NCBI GenBank assembly: GCA_039908535.1
Contig: JAMOAW010000051.1
Location: 1 to 46,571, forward strand
DNA: 46,571 bases
Source of the DNA: JAMOAW01 sp039908535
GTDB taxonomy: Bacteria > Pseudomonadota > Magnetococcia > Magnetococcales > JADFZT01
Reading direction: 5' to 3'
Both the position numbers and the translations under genes were made by a program. Below, piece by piece: positions 24,433-33,123 of the stretch. The notes under the pieces were generated by a model. The model was not told the origin of the DNA and searched no databases. It saw only the letters and a program-made list of their open reading frames with translations. Positions within the stretch are counted from its first letter, which is position 1. Each line of letters begins with the position of its first letter.

Positions 24433-27400
24433 TTAATCGCTCTCAAAAATAATCGAATCGGGACCGAATAACTGCTGAATCTCTTTTAAGAGTCGTTCGT
24501 TCGGATGCAATCGAAATGCATCCCCCAATAAAAATTCGCAACGGGCTTTTGGAAATAAAATTTCCATATAAGCCTGACAATTCCCACCACTATGGCGCGA
24601 AAAAATGGTCTCTAAACGCTGTAAAATCTCTTTTGAAAGGAGGTGTATAGAGACGCGAATCCTGAGAGATCGACAAAATAACGCACGCAGTATATCCACA
24701 TCCATCACCTTAATCGCCGTCATTTTAACCTCTTCATCACCACTTTCTACCGACCCCTCAATGATCACAGGGGCCTCTTTTTCCAATATGGCACGGATAT
24801 CTTTGTAAAGATCGGAAAATATCACCACTTCCATTTGGCCAAATTTATCTTCCAAGGTCAAAAAAGCCATCTGCTCGCCCTGCTTGGTGCGATGAATTTT
24901 GGAAGCGGCTACCAAACCTGCCACTCGGACAACGGGTAAATGCTCGTTACGACGTGGCCCATAACGTTTTTTTTCCCCTTCTGAAGAGGGTGTAGGGGGG
25001 TGTTTACGCATAAAACGTTGTTTGAGAGTGATCATGTTTTCTAAACCGTAACGAGTGAACTCCTCTTGATAACGGTCCAAAGGATGACCAGTGATATAAA
25101 ATCCCAACGCCTCCTTTTCAAAGGTTAACTTCTCTTCTGGATTCAAATCCGGGCAATTGGGCAGCTCTTCGCGGCTAACAGCTCCTTCCATGGGTTCGTC
25201 GATGGCATCGAAAAGATTTAAAATTCCTAACGATTTTTCCTCTTGACGTTTGGACCCTTGCTCCATCGCGGCAGGCAATGCCGCCAGCAAAGAGGCACGA
25301 TTTGGAGTGAGAGAATCAAATCCACCCGCTTTGATGATATGTTCCATCATGCGACGATTATAATGGCTTGGTCCAACCCGACGGCAAAGATCAAATAAAC
25401 CTGAAAAAGGTTGGCCTTGGCGACGTGCGGCGATGATGGCTTCTACCGCTCCTTCTCCAACATTTTTTATCGCCGCCAAACTATAACGAATGGCCTCTCC
25501 CTCAACGGTAAAACGCCCTTCCGAACGGTTGATATCCGGTGGTAACACCGTAATCTCCATCTCGCGACATTCACGGATGAATAAAATCACCTTGTCGGTA
25601 TTTAACATGTCACAGGTGAGCGTGGCAGCCAGAAAGGCTAGGGGAAAATGGGCTTTGATCCAGGCGGTTTGGTAGGAGATCAAGGCGTAGGCGGCGGAGT
25701 GGGATTTATTAAACCCGTAGCCTGCAAATTTTTCCATGAGATCAAAAATATATTCAGCCTTTTTGGGGTCAATGCCATTTTTTCCTGAACCCGTTAAAAA
25801 AATCTCCCGCTGCGAAGCCATCTCTTGAGGTTTTTTCTTGCCCATGGCCCGACGCAATAAATCGGCCCCACCCAGGGAATAACCCGCCAAAACCTGGGCA
25901 ATCTTCATCACCTGTTCTTGATAGAGAATCACCCCAAAGGTTTCGTTGAGAATGGGTTCGAGTTGCGGTAAAGGATATTCCACCGCCACCCGACCGGCTT
26001 TACGGTTAATAAAATCGTCCACCATGCCCGATCCCAACGGACCCGGTCGATAAAGGGCCACCAGGGCAATGATCTCCTCAAAGGTGTCGGGAGCCAAACG
26101 CTTGAGTATCTCCCGCATTCCCGAAGACTCCAATTGAAACACCCCACGGGTGCGCCCCTCTTTTAATAATTGGAAGGTTTTTTTGTCTTCAAGATCTATT
26201 TGATTGATATCGATAGGAACTTGATTTTGTAAGGCTAAATTGCTGTTGATTAATTTGAGAGCTTCGGCAATTACGGTTAAAGTTTTTAGTCCCAAAAAAT
26301 CAAATTTTACCAAACCGGCCTTTTCTACATCTCCCATATTAAATTGGGTGACCGGCATTTCGGAGCGGGGGTCGCGATAGAGGGGGACTAAATCGGTTAG
26401 CGGACCGTTGGCCATGACCACTCCGGCGGCGTGGGTGCCCGCCGAACGGGGTAATCCCTCCAAAGAGAGTGACAATTCGATCAATTCGCGAATCTCTGGT
26501 TCCTCATCCATGAGGATTTTCAGGCGCTCCTCTTGTTTGATGGCATCACTTAGGGTGATGCCAAGAACATTGGGAATTAATTTGGCAATGCGGTCTACCC
26601 GACCGTAAGGGAGTTCCAATACCCGTCCCACATCGCGCAGTACCGCCCGCGCTTGCAGACCACCAAAGGTGATAATTTGCGCCACACGGTCATGACCATA
26701 TTTATTTCGTACATATTGGATCACCTTGTCGCGTTGATCCATACAAAAATCCACATCAAAGTCGGGCATAGAGACCCGTTCGGGATTTAGAAAACGTTCA
26801 AACAACAATTGATAGCGAATAGGATCCAAATCGGTGATTAAAAGCGACCAAGCCACCAAAGATCCCGCCCCAGATCCACGACCAGGACCGACGGGAATGT
26901 TGGACTTTTTGGCCCAGCGGATAAAATCGGAAACAATTAAAAAATAGCCTGGAAAACCCATTTGCAAAATGACATCCAATTCATAATCCAAGCGATGTCG
27001 ATATTCTTCTTGAATTTTTGTATGGTCACTCTCTGGAAATCTGGGTAATACATAGATATTCAACCGTTCTTCAAGGCCATGCACCGCCTCACGTCGCAAC
27101 CAAGATTCCAGATTTTCTCCTTTTGGAAGTTCATAATCGGGTAAAATGGTTTTGCCAAGTTCCAATTGCAGGTTGCAGCGTTTGGCAATTTGCAGGGTAT
27201 TGGCAAGGGCTTCTGGTAGATCTTGGAACAGATCGGCCATCTCTTGGGGCGGTGTAAAGGCGTGGTGTTCGTTGTAGCGTGGACGGTTTTCTTCATAGAG
27301 GGTGCGGGTTAAACCAACGCACAACAGGGCATCTTGGGCGCGTTGATCCTTGGGGGTCATGAAATGGACATCGGTACTGGCAACCAAGGGAATACCAAGA

Positions 27401-28035
27401 CGGTGGGCTAAAGCGATGGCCTCTTGGTTGACCGTCTCTTCTCCAGGCAAATTCATGCGTTGCAATTCTAAATAAAAACCGGGAAACGTCTCATCTTGAT
27501 ATAATTCGACGAGATTTTTTGCCAATTGTTCGGCCTCGACCATTTTTCCCGCCGCCAACAATCGTCCCACCCCCCCTTTGAGACCGGCAGAAAGGGCCAA
27601 CAAGCCCTTATTGTGTTGACGTAACAGCCCCAGATCCACACGAGGTTTTTCATGAAATCCGTCCAAGTAGCCCACCGACAATAAAATCAGTAAATTTTTC
27701 CAACCGATTTGGTTGCGGCACAGCAGGATTAATTGATCTCGAATTTCTCGGTCTGGACGTTGCGAGAGATCTCGGTGGTTGGCAACCACCGTTATCTGCG
27801 CCCCAAGAATGGGTTTAATTCCCGCTTTCAGGCATCCCGTATAAAACGGAATGGCGGCAAACAGATTGCCTTGATCGGTCAAGGCCAAAGCGGGCATACG
27901 AAATTTTACCGCCTGGGCAATGAGGGCTTCGGGCTTGGCCTGGGAGGTCAGCAGGGAATAACAGGAATGGACATGAAGGTGAACAAACGGGGCTGGCTGC
28001 ACAAATAGACCACTATGTGGGTGAAAATTGAACAT
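24433..28035 (-). CDS. dnaE: DNA polymerase III subunit alpha
   Basis: 1200 residues from ATG 28035 (a GTG at 28002 is a possible alternative). The protein carries a PHP domain (FVHLHVHSCYSLL; the usual TDHG is TDQG, so that metal site is probably incomplete), the polymerase core with GPGRGSGAGSLVAW and PDFDVDF (catalytic Asp pair), YRPGPLGSGMVDDF, a helix-hairpin-helix region and an OB-fold (VRVAGLVAASKIHRT). It is the replicative polymerase. The start ATG lies inside a copy of repeat module C (28030-28049), whose AAGGG would be the ribosome-binding site. A low-complexity segment (KHPPTPSSEGEKK), encoded by GC-rich palindrome-like DNA at about 24975-25012, sits just before the OB-fold and looks inserted. 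Confidence 0.95.
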   Translation of the reverse strand: MFNFHPHSGLFVQPAPFVHLHVHSCYSLLTSQAKPEALIAQAVKFRMPALALTDQGNLFAAIPFYTGCLKAGIKPILGAQITVVANHRDLSQRPDREIRDQLILLCRNQIGWKNLLILLSVGYLDGFHEKPRVDLGLLRQHNKGLLALSAGLKGGVGRLLAAGKMVEAEQLAKNLVELYQDETFPGFYLELQRMNLPGEETVNQEAIALAHRLGIPLVASTDVHFMTPKDQRAQDALLCVGLTRTLYEENRPRYNEHHAFTPPQEMADLFQDLPEALANTLQIAKRCNLQLELGKTILPDYELPKGENLESWLRREAVHGLEERLNIYVLPRFPESDHTKIQEEYRHRLDYELDVILQMGFPGYFLIVSDFIRWAKKSNIPVGPGRGSGAGSLVAWSLLITDLDPIRYQLLFERFLNPERVSMPDFDVDFCMDQRDKVIQYVRNKYGHDRVAQIITFGGLQARAVLRDVGRVLELPYGRVDRIAKLIPNVLGITLSDAIKQEERLKILMDEEPEIRELIELSLSLEGLPRSAGTHAAGVVMANGPLTDLVPLYRDPRSEMPVTQFNMGDVEKAGLVKFDFLGLKTLTVIAEALKLINSNLALQNQVPIDINQIDLEDKKTFQLLKEGRTRGVFQLESSGMREILKRLAPDTFEEIIALVALYRPGPLGSGMVDDFINRKAGRVAVEYPLPQLEPILNETFGVILYQEQVMKIAQVLAGYSLGGADLLRRAMGKKKPQEMASQREIFLTGSGKNGIDPKKAEYIFDLMEKFAGYGFNKSHSAAYALISYQTAWIKAHFPLAFLAATLTCDMLNTDKVILFIRECREMEITVLPPDINRSEGRFTVEGEAIRYSLAAIKNVGEGAVEAIIAARRQGQPFSGLFDLCRRVGPSHYNRRMMEHIIKAGGFDSLTPNRASLLAALPAAMEQGSKRQEEKSLGILNLFDAIDEPMEGAVSREELPNCPDLNPEEKLTFEKEALGFYITGHPLDRYQEEFTRYGLENMITLKQRFMRKHPPTPSSEGEKKRYGPRRNEHLPVVRVAGLVAASKIHRTKQGEQMAFLTLEDKFGQMEVVIFSDLYKDIRAILEKEAPVIIEGSVESGDEEVKMTAIKVMDVDILRALFCRSLRIRVSIHLLSKEILQRLETIFSRHSGGNCQAYMEILFPKARCEFLLGDAFRLHPNERLLKEIQQLFGPDSIIFESD

Positions 28036-28270
28036 GATGCCCTTCGGGCAGAAAAAATCAAAGGCCAACCCCTGGGGGATGAATCCCCCAGACCCCCTCT
28101 TTTTTTTAAAAATTAAAAGAAAAGGGTGGGGGGAATTGGGGGGCGGTTCGATACATGGACATGATGCCCATCGGGCAAAAAATTACAATAGACCCCTTCT
28201 TTTTTTTAAGAATTAAAAAAAAAGGGTGGGGGGAATTGGGGGGCGGTTCTCCGCCCCCCAAGGTCTTACT
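28029..28270 (-). repeat. Palindromic repeat cluster R5 (two A-C rounds, one with module B)
   Basis: Read on the minus strand from 28270: CAAGACC-type lead (as AAGGTCTT on the plus strand), module A hairpin, the CCCCCCACCC-T10 stretch, GGGGTCT, module C (28157-28176), then a second partial module A, the same CCCCCCACCC-T stretch, module B (CTGGGGGATTCATCCCCCAG) and a second module C (28030-28049) that holds the dnaE start codon. It lies between tRNA-Leu and dnaE on the same strand. The second round resembles the arrangement in R3. Confidence 0.75.
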
Positions 28271-28282
28271 ATAAATAAAAGG

Positions 28283-28367
28283 TGGTGCGGATGGCCGGAT
28301 TTGAACCGGCACAGCTTTCGCCACTGCCCCCTCAAGACAGCGTGTCTACCAATTCCACCACATCCGC
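28283..28367 (-). tRNA. tRNA-Leu (anticodon GAG)
   Basis: 85 bases including an encoded CCA. The acceptor stem GCGGATG pairs with CATCCGC, followed by discriminator A and CCA. The D-arm contains GGAATTGGTAGACAC, typical of tRNA-Leu. The anticodon stem CTGTC/GGCAG carries loop TTGAGGG with anticodon GAG. A long variable arm (class II) and TTCAAAT in the T-loop follow. It decodes CUC/CUU. It lies just upstream of the repeat cluster that precedes dnaE. Confidence 0.95.
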
Positions 28368-28688
28368 ATACTCTTGCTCATTTTTGACAGAGGGTAACAG
28401 ACGGATTCACTTTTGGCAATGGTTTTGTTGCATTTGGAGTATGAAAAAATAATTTGGACATTTTTTTTGTTGTGACTGCCTTATCGTTAAAAAAAAGATG
28501 CTGTCCAATGGAGAATTATGGTACGCTTGCAAAGCTCTGATGTAAACGTAAACTGGATTATGGTTCCATGTCCTTGTTGGAATTTTTTTTATTCCAAAAA
28601 AAGTGCAATGGGGGGATGCCATTTTTCTTTGGTTTAATTTAAATATGACAGGCCGATCTCAGCGATGAGTGTTTTATCGGGGTGATAT
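28368..28688. other. AT-rich intergenic region without recognisable gene
   Basis: 321 bases between tRNA-Leu (-) and the membrane protein at 28689 (+). The minus-strand ORF here has poor composition and no ribosome-binding site. A 7-bp inverted repeat TTGGAAT/ATTCCAA around T7 (28577-28597) is visible but has no terminator tail. GGGGTGAT just before 28689 serves as ribosome-binding site. Confidence 0.45.
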
Positions 28689-29342
28689 ATGGATATTGGG
28701 ATAACACATATAGGCATATGGTTGATCTTTGGTTGGATATTATTATTCATTGGTTTTTTCTTAATTATTATACCTATTGTAATTTCTAATATCTTTTCCA
28801 TCGTTTTTCCGTGGCCATTGTCCTCTCTTATAAAGTTAGGGTTATATATACTTGTTCCTGGTGGTGTGATCGTCCAGCTCGCTATTCTCATGGCAGAGCA
28901 ATGGATCGCTGAAGAGGAGGCAGAAAAGAAAAAAAGATGGAATTTATCCGATTCTGTCAGTTTTGGCGATTCTATCAAGGGAAGAAAACAATCGATCGCT
29001 GATTTGCGTCATGCGAATAAAACAGAAAAAAATCAATTGGTCGATCCATCCCCACCAATAGAGTTGGATAAATCAACAGTCGCTATAAATCAACAAAACC
29101 AAAAAATTGATTTATGTGTCCAATATATCTCATCTCAGCCACAACAACTCCAAACGACAGCTCTTATTGCGCAGCTTGGCAATGCGCGATTAAGGGAATT
29201 TTTAGAAAAAATTATCTCCTTGCAAGGGCAAAAACTTTATTTGCGAAATCTTTCAATTGAAAAAACAATAAGTTATGAAAAAATATTCAACAAATATGGT
29301 ATTAAATATTCAAGAATATCGCATAATGATTCTGGTTCTTAA
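28689..29342 (+). CDS. Hypothetical membrane protein
   Basis: 217 residues; I do not recognise a family. ATG 28689 follows GGGGTGAT. Two or three hydrophobic helices lie at about 7-32 and 45-70 (HIGIWLIFGWILLFIGFF and LGLYILVPGGVIVQLAIL). An acidic/basic charged stretch (AEEEAEKKKRW) follows, then a polar cytoplasmic-looking part of about 130 residues with Gln- and Asn-rich segments. The gene is markedly AT-rich. It precedes a glycosyltransferase gene by 90 bases, with a repeat between them. Confidence 0.7.
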   Translation: MDIGITHIGIWLIFGWILLFIGFFLIIIPIVISNIFSIVFPWPLSSLIKLGLYILVPGGVIVQLAILMAEQWIAEEEAEKKKRWNLSDSVSFGDSIKGRKQSIADLRHANKTEKNQLVDPSPPIELDKSTVAINQQNQKIDLCVQYISSQPQQLQTTALIAQLGNARLREFLEKIISLQGQKLYLRNLSIEKTISYEKIFNKYGIKYSRISHNDSGS

Positions 29343-29354
29343 TAATTTTTTCTG

Positions 29355-29417
29355 TTTAATATATCGAAAAAATATAAATCAAGACCTTTGATTTTTTGCC
29401 CGCAAGGCATCATGTTT
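29355..29417 (+). repeat. Palindromic repeat cluster R6 (A lead fused to module C)
   Basis: ATATCGAAAAAATATAAATC and AAGACC (diverged A lead, lacking the GC-rich hairpin) runs straight into TTTTTTGCCCGCAAGGCATC and ATGTTT (module C, 29398-29417). It shows that modules A and C can be joined with the central palindromes missing. It lies 16 bases before the glycosyltransferase start. Confidence 0.65.
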
Positions 29418-29432
29418 TGACGAAGAGAAAAA

Positions 29433-30668
29433 ATGGATAGAGAAAAAAATGCCAACAAGAAAAAGTTGCATGTCATGCAACTTTTTCATGCCCGTTACCC
29501 AGAAATTTTGGGGGGGATAGATATGATGTTAGTGACTCTAATGGAGGGATTATTGAGTCGTTGTCAAGTGACTCTATTTATTCCAGGAGAATGGTCGGAC
29601 AATCAATGGAAAAGAGCACGATATCATGATATTTTAACAATTCGTCAACGTTTGCATATGCCCAAGTTAGAAGGCTCTTTTTTTTTGCGATTAAAAATTT
29701 TTTTGGGATGGGCCTGGGAGTTCCCGCAGACACTTTGGAAGCTTAAAAAAATATTGTTTGATATGCAGGTGGATGTCATTCATATACATACTTTGCACAC
29801 GTATAGTATTTATTTTTATATTTTACGTAAGCTTGGTGGACCTCCCTATTTAGTGACTCTGCATGGCACCGATTTGGTTAAATTTAATCGTCATGTTGGT
29901 CTTACGCGATGGTTTTTAAAAAAGGTTCTCTCAGGAGCAGAACTTGTGGTCACGGTTTCTCCCTCCATGTTGACTCTTGCACAGAAGACATTGGAGGGGT
30001 TGGTATCGGTGGTGAGTGTATTTAATGGATATTCATTGCCAAAGCTATCAACCGAAGAGGGGATTGAAAAGAGAGCCTCCATTGATTTACCTCTTTTGCC
30101 AAAACGTTTCGCGCTTATGGTCGGATGGATTTGTTTGAGCAAGGGGGTAGATCTTGTGGTACGAAATTGGCCAGATGTTTTATTAAGGCATCCTGATTTG
30201 CATTTCGTACACGTTGGTTCTGAGCAATTTTCACCTGCATTTTCAATTGAAATTAAGCAATTAGCGTACCAGATTGCCCCAGATCATATCCATTTTTTAG
30301 GGTCTTTACCCCATGATTTATTGTTAAAAATTTATACCAAAGCCGAACTCTTTTTGATGCCCTCTGAGAGTGAAGGGATGCCATATGCACTGTTAGAGGC
30401 GGGCATGTTAGGAGTACCTGCTGTCTTGAGTCGTATTCCCGCTTTTGAAAGTTTTATTGAAGAGGGCAAAGAGGCCTTTTTTTGCCACTTTGGAGATGAC
30501 ATTTCCTTTTTATCGGCGGTGGATAGTTTGGTTTCTTCTCCCTTACAAGCGAAAGAGATCGGGTATCGGTTGCAGAAAAAACTAAAAGAGCATTGTAGTA
30601 TGGAGGCTATGTGTGATCATTATTTTAAAATTTATTGTAAAATTGTAAAATTGGATATCTATTCATAA
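29433..30668 (+). CDS. GT4-family glycosyltransferase (GT-B fold)
   Basis: 411 residues. The N-terminal half contains LFHARYPEILGGIDMML (glycine-rich acceptor-side loop) and VDVIHIHTLHTY, as in GT4 enzymes. The C-terminal half has SEGMPYALLEAGMLGVPAV with the E-x7-E pair at E314 and E322, which binds the nucleotide-sugar donor. Acceptor and sugar are unknown; surface polysaccharide or glycolipid synthesis is likely. The gene shares the AT-rich character of its upstream neighbour. Confidence 0.88.
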   Translation: MDREKNANKKKLHVMQLFHARYPEILGGIDMMLVTLMEGLLSRCQVTLFIPGEWSDNQWKRARYHDILTIRQRLHMPKLEGSFFLRLKIFLGWAWEFPQTLWKLKKILFDMQVDVIHIHTLHTYSIYFYILRKLGGPPYLVTLHGTDLVKFNRHVGLTRWFLKKVLSGAELVVTVSPSMLTLAQKTLEGLVSVVSVFNGYSLPKLSTEEGIEKRASIDLPLLPKRFALMVGWICLSKGVDLVVRNWPDVLLRHPDLHFVHVGSEQFSPAFSIEIKQLAYQIAPDHIHFLGSLPHDLLLKIYTKAELFLMPSESEGMPYALLEAGMLGVPAVLSRIPAFESFIEEGKEAFFCHFGDDISFLSAVDSLVSSPLQAKEIGYRLQKKLKEHCSMEAMCDHYFKIYCKIVKLDIYS

Positions 30669-30742
30669 TATTAATGTATAAGTAACTGTTCACCGAAGTA
30701 AAATTTTACGTTAATTGAAACTCAATAATTTATTTCTTTGGC

Positions 30743-30950
30743 GTAACCGTTTATATATTAATAAAAAAAAGGGGTCTGGGGGATTGCCCCCAGGGTTTTG
30801 ACTTTGCTTTTGAATTTGCTTTTGAATTTGCTTTTGACTTTGCTTTTGACTTTGCTTTTGAATTCGGTTTTGCTTTCTTCAAATAGCAGGGGGGTTGGGG
30901 GATGCAATCCCCCAAGGTCTTGTTTTTTATTTTTTTATCTGAACGGTTAC
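30743..30950 (+). repeat. Repeat R7: 208-bp MITE-like element with internal 12-bp tandem repeat
   Basis: It is bounded by GTAACCGTTTA (30743) and TGAACGGTTAC (ending 30950). Inside are GGGGTCTGGGGGATTGCCCC and CAGGG (module B), a tandem array, and a second hairpin TTGGGGGATGCAATCCCCCAA with AAGGTCTTG. The outer parts match R4 in inverted orientation. It fills most of the gap between two glycosyltransferase genes. Confidence 0.78.
30796..30867 (+). repeat. 12-bp tandem repeat, six units
   Basis: Units read TTTTGACTTTGC, TTTTGAATTTGC (twice), TTTTGACTTTGC (twice) and a diverged TTTTGAATTCGG. They alternate between two variants (C or A at position 7). A shorter related T-rich stretch sits at the same place relative to the next hairpin in R3 (19051-19075), so copy number varies between element copies. 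Confidence 0.88.
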
Positions 30951-30984
30951 ATGTATAAAAATTATTTAAATTGGAATGATATTA

Positions 30985-33123
30985 ATGAAAAATAATTTAG
31001 TGCTTTTTTTTGAAATGTCGAAACATCCTTTGGATCGGCGATTTTTTGTTTTGGCTTTCGGACTTGGATTATTGGGGCTCGTGGTGCGGATTTGGTTGTA
31101 CCAGCAACCTTTCAATACGGATGATACAAATTATTTTAATCTTGTTGTGCATGGGAGATCGAGTGTTGATCATCTTTCTTTAAGATCTTTTTTTCTTTGG
31201 TCGATTGGTTTGTTTGTTCATCTGTTTGGAGAGAGTGGAACAGGGTATTATGCTGCGATCTATTTTCATGGTTTTTTATCTTTTTTAGGGGTTTGGCTGA
31301 TCTCTTCTGCCATTTATAATCCCCGTGTGACATTATTCATAGTGTTTCTTTGGGTGACAAGCTATCCCTATATTATGATCGATACACGATTATTATCGGA
31401 CAATGTTGGAATTTCCTTAACTCTTATTGGATTGGCGGGTGTTATTCGTGCATCAGCTTTTCGAGTGGATCTTCCTGTTTTGAGTATCAAAACGACGGGA
31501 TGGTTAGCTTTTGGGAGTGGATTATTTTTTGTTGCTGGATATTCTGCACGTGAAAATTTAGTCGTTTATTCTTTGGTTGCACTATTGATTGTCTTTATGA
31601 GTTCGCATCGGCGAAAGGTGTTACCTTGGCTTTTTTTTGGGCTTAGTTTGGGAGTACTCCTTGAGTGGAGTTATTTTTATTGGGTATATGGAGATCCTTG
31701 GATTCGCATTAAGATATTAAGCGGTTATAAGGGGTTGGCATTGGGGACTGCCTTTGATTCCTCTATAGAGAGTTTGCCTGCACCTGCTTTGGGAGGGGAG
31801 GGGGGGAGTTCTGGGGCTTCTTTTATTTCTATTTTATTTTTGGCGTTGATGCGTTATCCAAAGATGCTGCTTAACACCGGTTCTGCGGAAATTTTTTTCC
31901 ATTTTTTTGGTTGGTTGGGCATGTTTGTTTGGATGTCGGGTTGGCGTGATCGGTTGAATTGGGTCTTGGTCTTTGCTATTGCCATTCCTTTTGGTCTATT
32001 GGCGTTTGCAATGAGCAGTTGGGATCCACCGGTGCCGATTATGCGGGAGAGTGTACGCTATTATTTAATGTCTGCGGTATGGTTTTATATGGCCTCGGTT
32101 ACTTTTTTTCTCGCTTTGGCCAAAGGGGTGGCCTCGCCTACTTTTGTCAATTGGTGGAACCGGTGGCCTTTGCCCAATCTCATGAGACGGTTGGTGGGTT
32201 TGGCCCCTGTGATGGTATTGTTGGCCATACCGGTTTTAGGTTTTTTTAATCTCTGGGTTGCCAGTCAGTTTCGAGATATGGCAAAGAATGGTTTGGATGG
32301 TTATGTTGCTTCTACTTCTGCGATTAAATTAGATAGAGAAGCAAATGGACGAGCAGCACTCTATTATTCGGATGGTGGTGCAGCGCGGGTGATAAAATTA
32401 TTTTTGCCGATGGCGTCTGGTTGGTCTTACCAAAAGTTGCCCCAGGGTTCCCAGATGGAGGATACAAAGGAGTCTCTTTTTTCTCAGGGTGGTTACCTAT
32501 TGCTGGATTGGGCTCGGAACAATCAGAGCGATTTGACCTATGGGGACAAGATAAAAAAGCCATTTCGCAATTTTGATCACTTGTTTCAATATTATCCCAT
32601 TGTGTTTCGTCATCGTAACAAGCAAAATTTAACAGAAGTGCTTTGGGTGGGGCCAGAACGTTTGGATCGGAAACCAGTGGCGATTGGATCTGAGCTTCCA
32701 TGGTCGGCACAGGGAGATCCTTTGACATTGGCGAACCTGGAGATTCCATCCCAAGGAACCCTTTATAGCGGATCTGGTCTCTCTACGGATCCCTCTGCTT
32801 CAGGGGGATTGGCCGCCAATCGATTGTTTCAGATTGTTTTTCGTGCTCAGAGCATGGATCAAACACCTGCTGGAATACAAGGGTGGCTCTATCGATGGGG
32901 ATCTGATGCTCAAAAAGGGCCGATTCGTCACTATTTGGGAGAGGCTTATACCGGTTCAGTTGTCCGAGAGTTATCTATGTGGAGTTATCTTTCTGAGGCA
33001 ACGAGTCACTATCGAATTGTATTAAAAAGTCTTGATAAAGCGGTTAAAATTGTTGATCTTCAAGCTTTTCTATTAGAAACGGTACCAGAAGATCGTTTGT
33101 TACAAAAAGGGGATGCCTGGTGA
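30985..33123 (+). CDS. Polytopic membrane glycosyltransferase (GT39/GT83 ArnT/PMT-like)
   Basis: 712 residues from ATG 30985, with GGA at suitable distance; ATG 30976 is an in-frame alternative. Residues 20 to about 430 form 9-12 membrane helices. The first periplasmic loop has NTDDTNY with D46-D47, the position of the catalytic acidic pair in GT-C enzymes that use polyprenyl-phosphate sugars. A periplasmic domain of about 250 residues follows. The donor would be a lipid-linked sugar and the acceptor lipid A, a glycan or a protein; the specificity is not visible. Its stop overlaps the start of the next gene by 4 bases (GTGA). Confidence 0.78.
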   Translation: MKNNLVLFFEMSKHPLDRRFFVLAFGLGLLGLVVRIWLYQQPFNTDDTNYFNLVVHGRSSVDHLSLRSFFLWSIGLFVHLFGESGTGYYAAIYFHGFLSFLGVWLISSAIYNPRVTLFIVFLWVTSYPYIMIDTRLLSDNVGISLTLIGLAGVIRASAFRVDLPVLSIKTTGWLAFGSGLFFVAGYSARENLVVYSLVALLIVFMSSHRRKVLPWLFFGLSLGVLLEWSYFYWVYGDPWIRIKILSGYKGLALGTAFDSSIESLPAPALGGEGGSSGASFISILFLALMRYPKMLLNTGSAEIFFHFFGWLGMFVWMSGWRDRLNWVLVFAIAIPFGLLAFAMSSWDPPVPIMRESVRYYLMSAVWFYMASVTFFLALAKGVASPTFVNWWNRWPLPNLMRRLVGLAPVMVLLAIPVLGFFNLWVASQFRDMAKNGLDGYVASTSAIKLDREANGRAALYYSDGGAARVIKLFLPMASGWSYQKLPQGSQMEDTKESLFSQGGYLLLDWARNNQSDLTYGDKIKKPFRNFDHLFQYYPIVFRHRNKQNLTEVLWVGPERLDRKPVAIGSELPWSAQGDPLTLANLEIPSQGTLYSGSGLSTDPSASGGLAANRLFQIVFRAQSMDQTPAGIQGWLYRWGSDAQKGPIRHYLGEAYTGSVVRELSMWSYLSEATSHYRIVLKSLDKAVKIVDLQAFLLETVPEDRLLQKGDAW

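Noticed and set aside
28577..28597. TTGGAAT-T7-ATTCCAA hairpin as a terminator
   Set aside because: The stem is AT-rich, followed by A residues on the plus strand and by no defined gene end, so a terminator call is not supported.
30796..30867. CRISPR array
   Set aside because: Units of 12 bp are contiguous without spacers; this is a simple tandem repeat. No other regularly spaced direct repeats were seen in the window.
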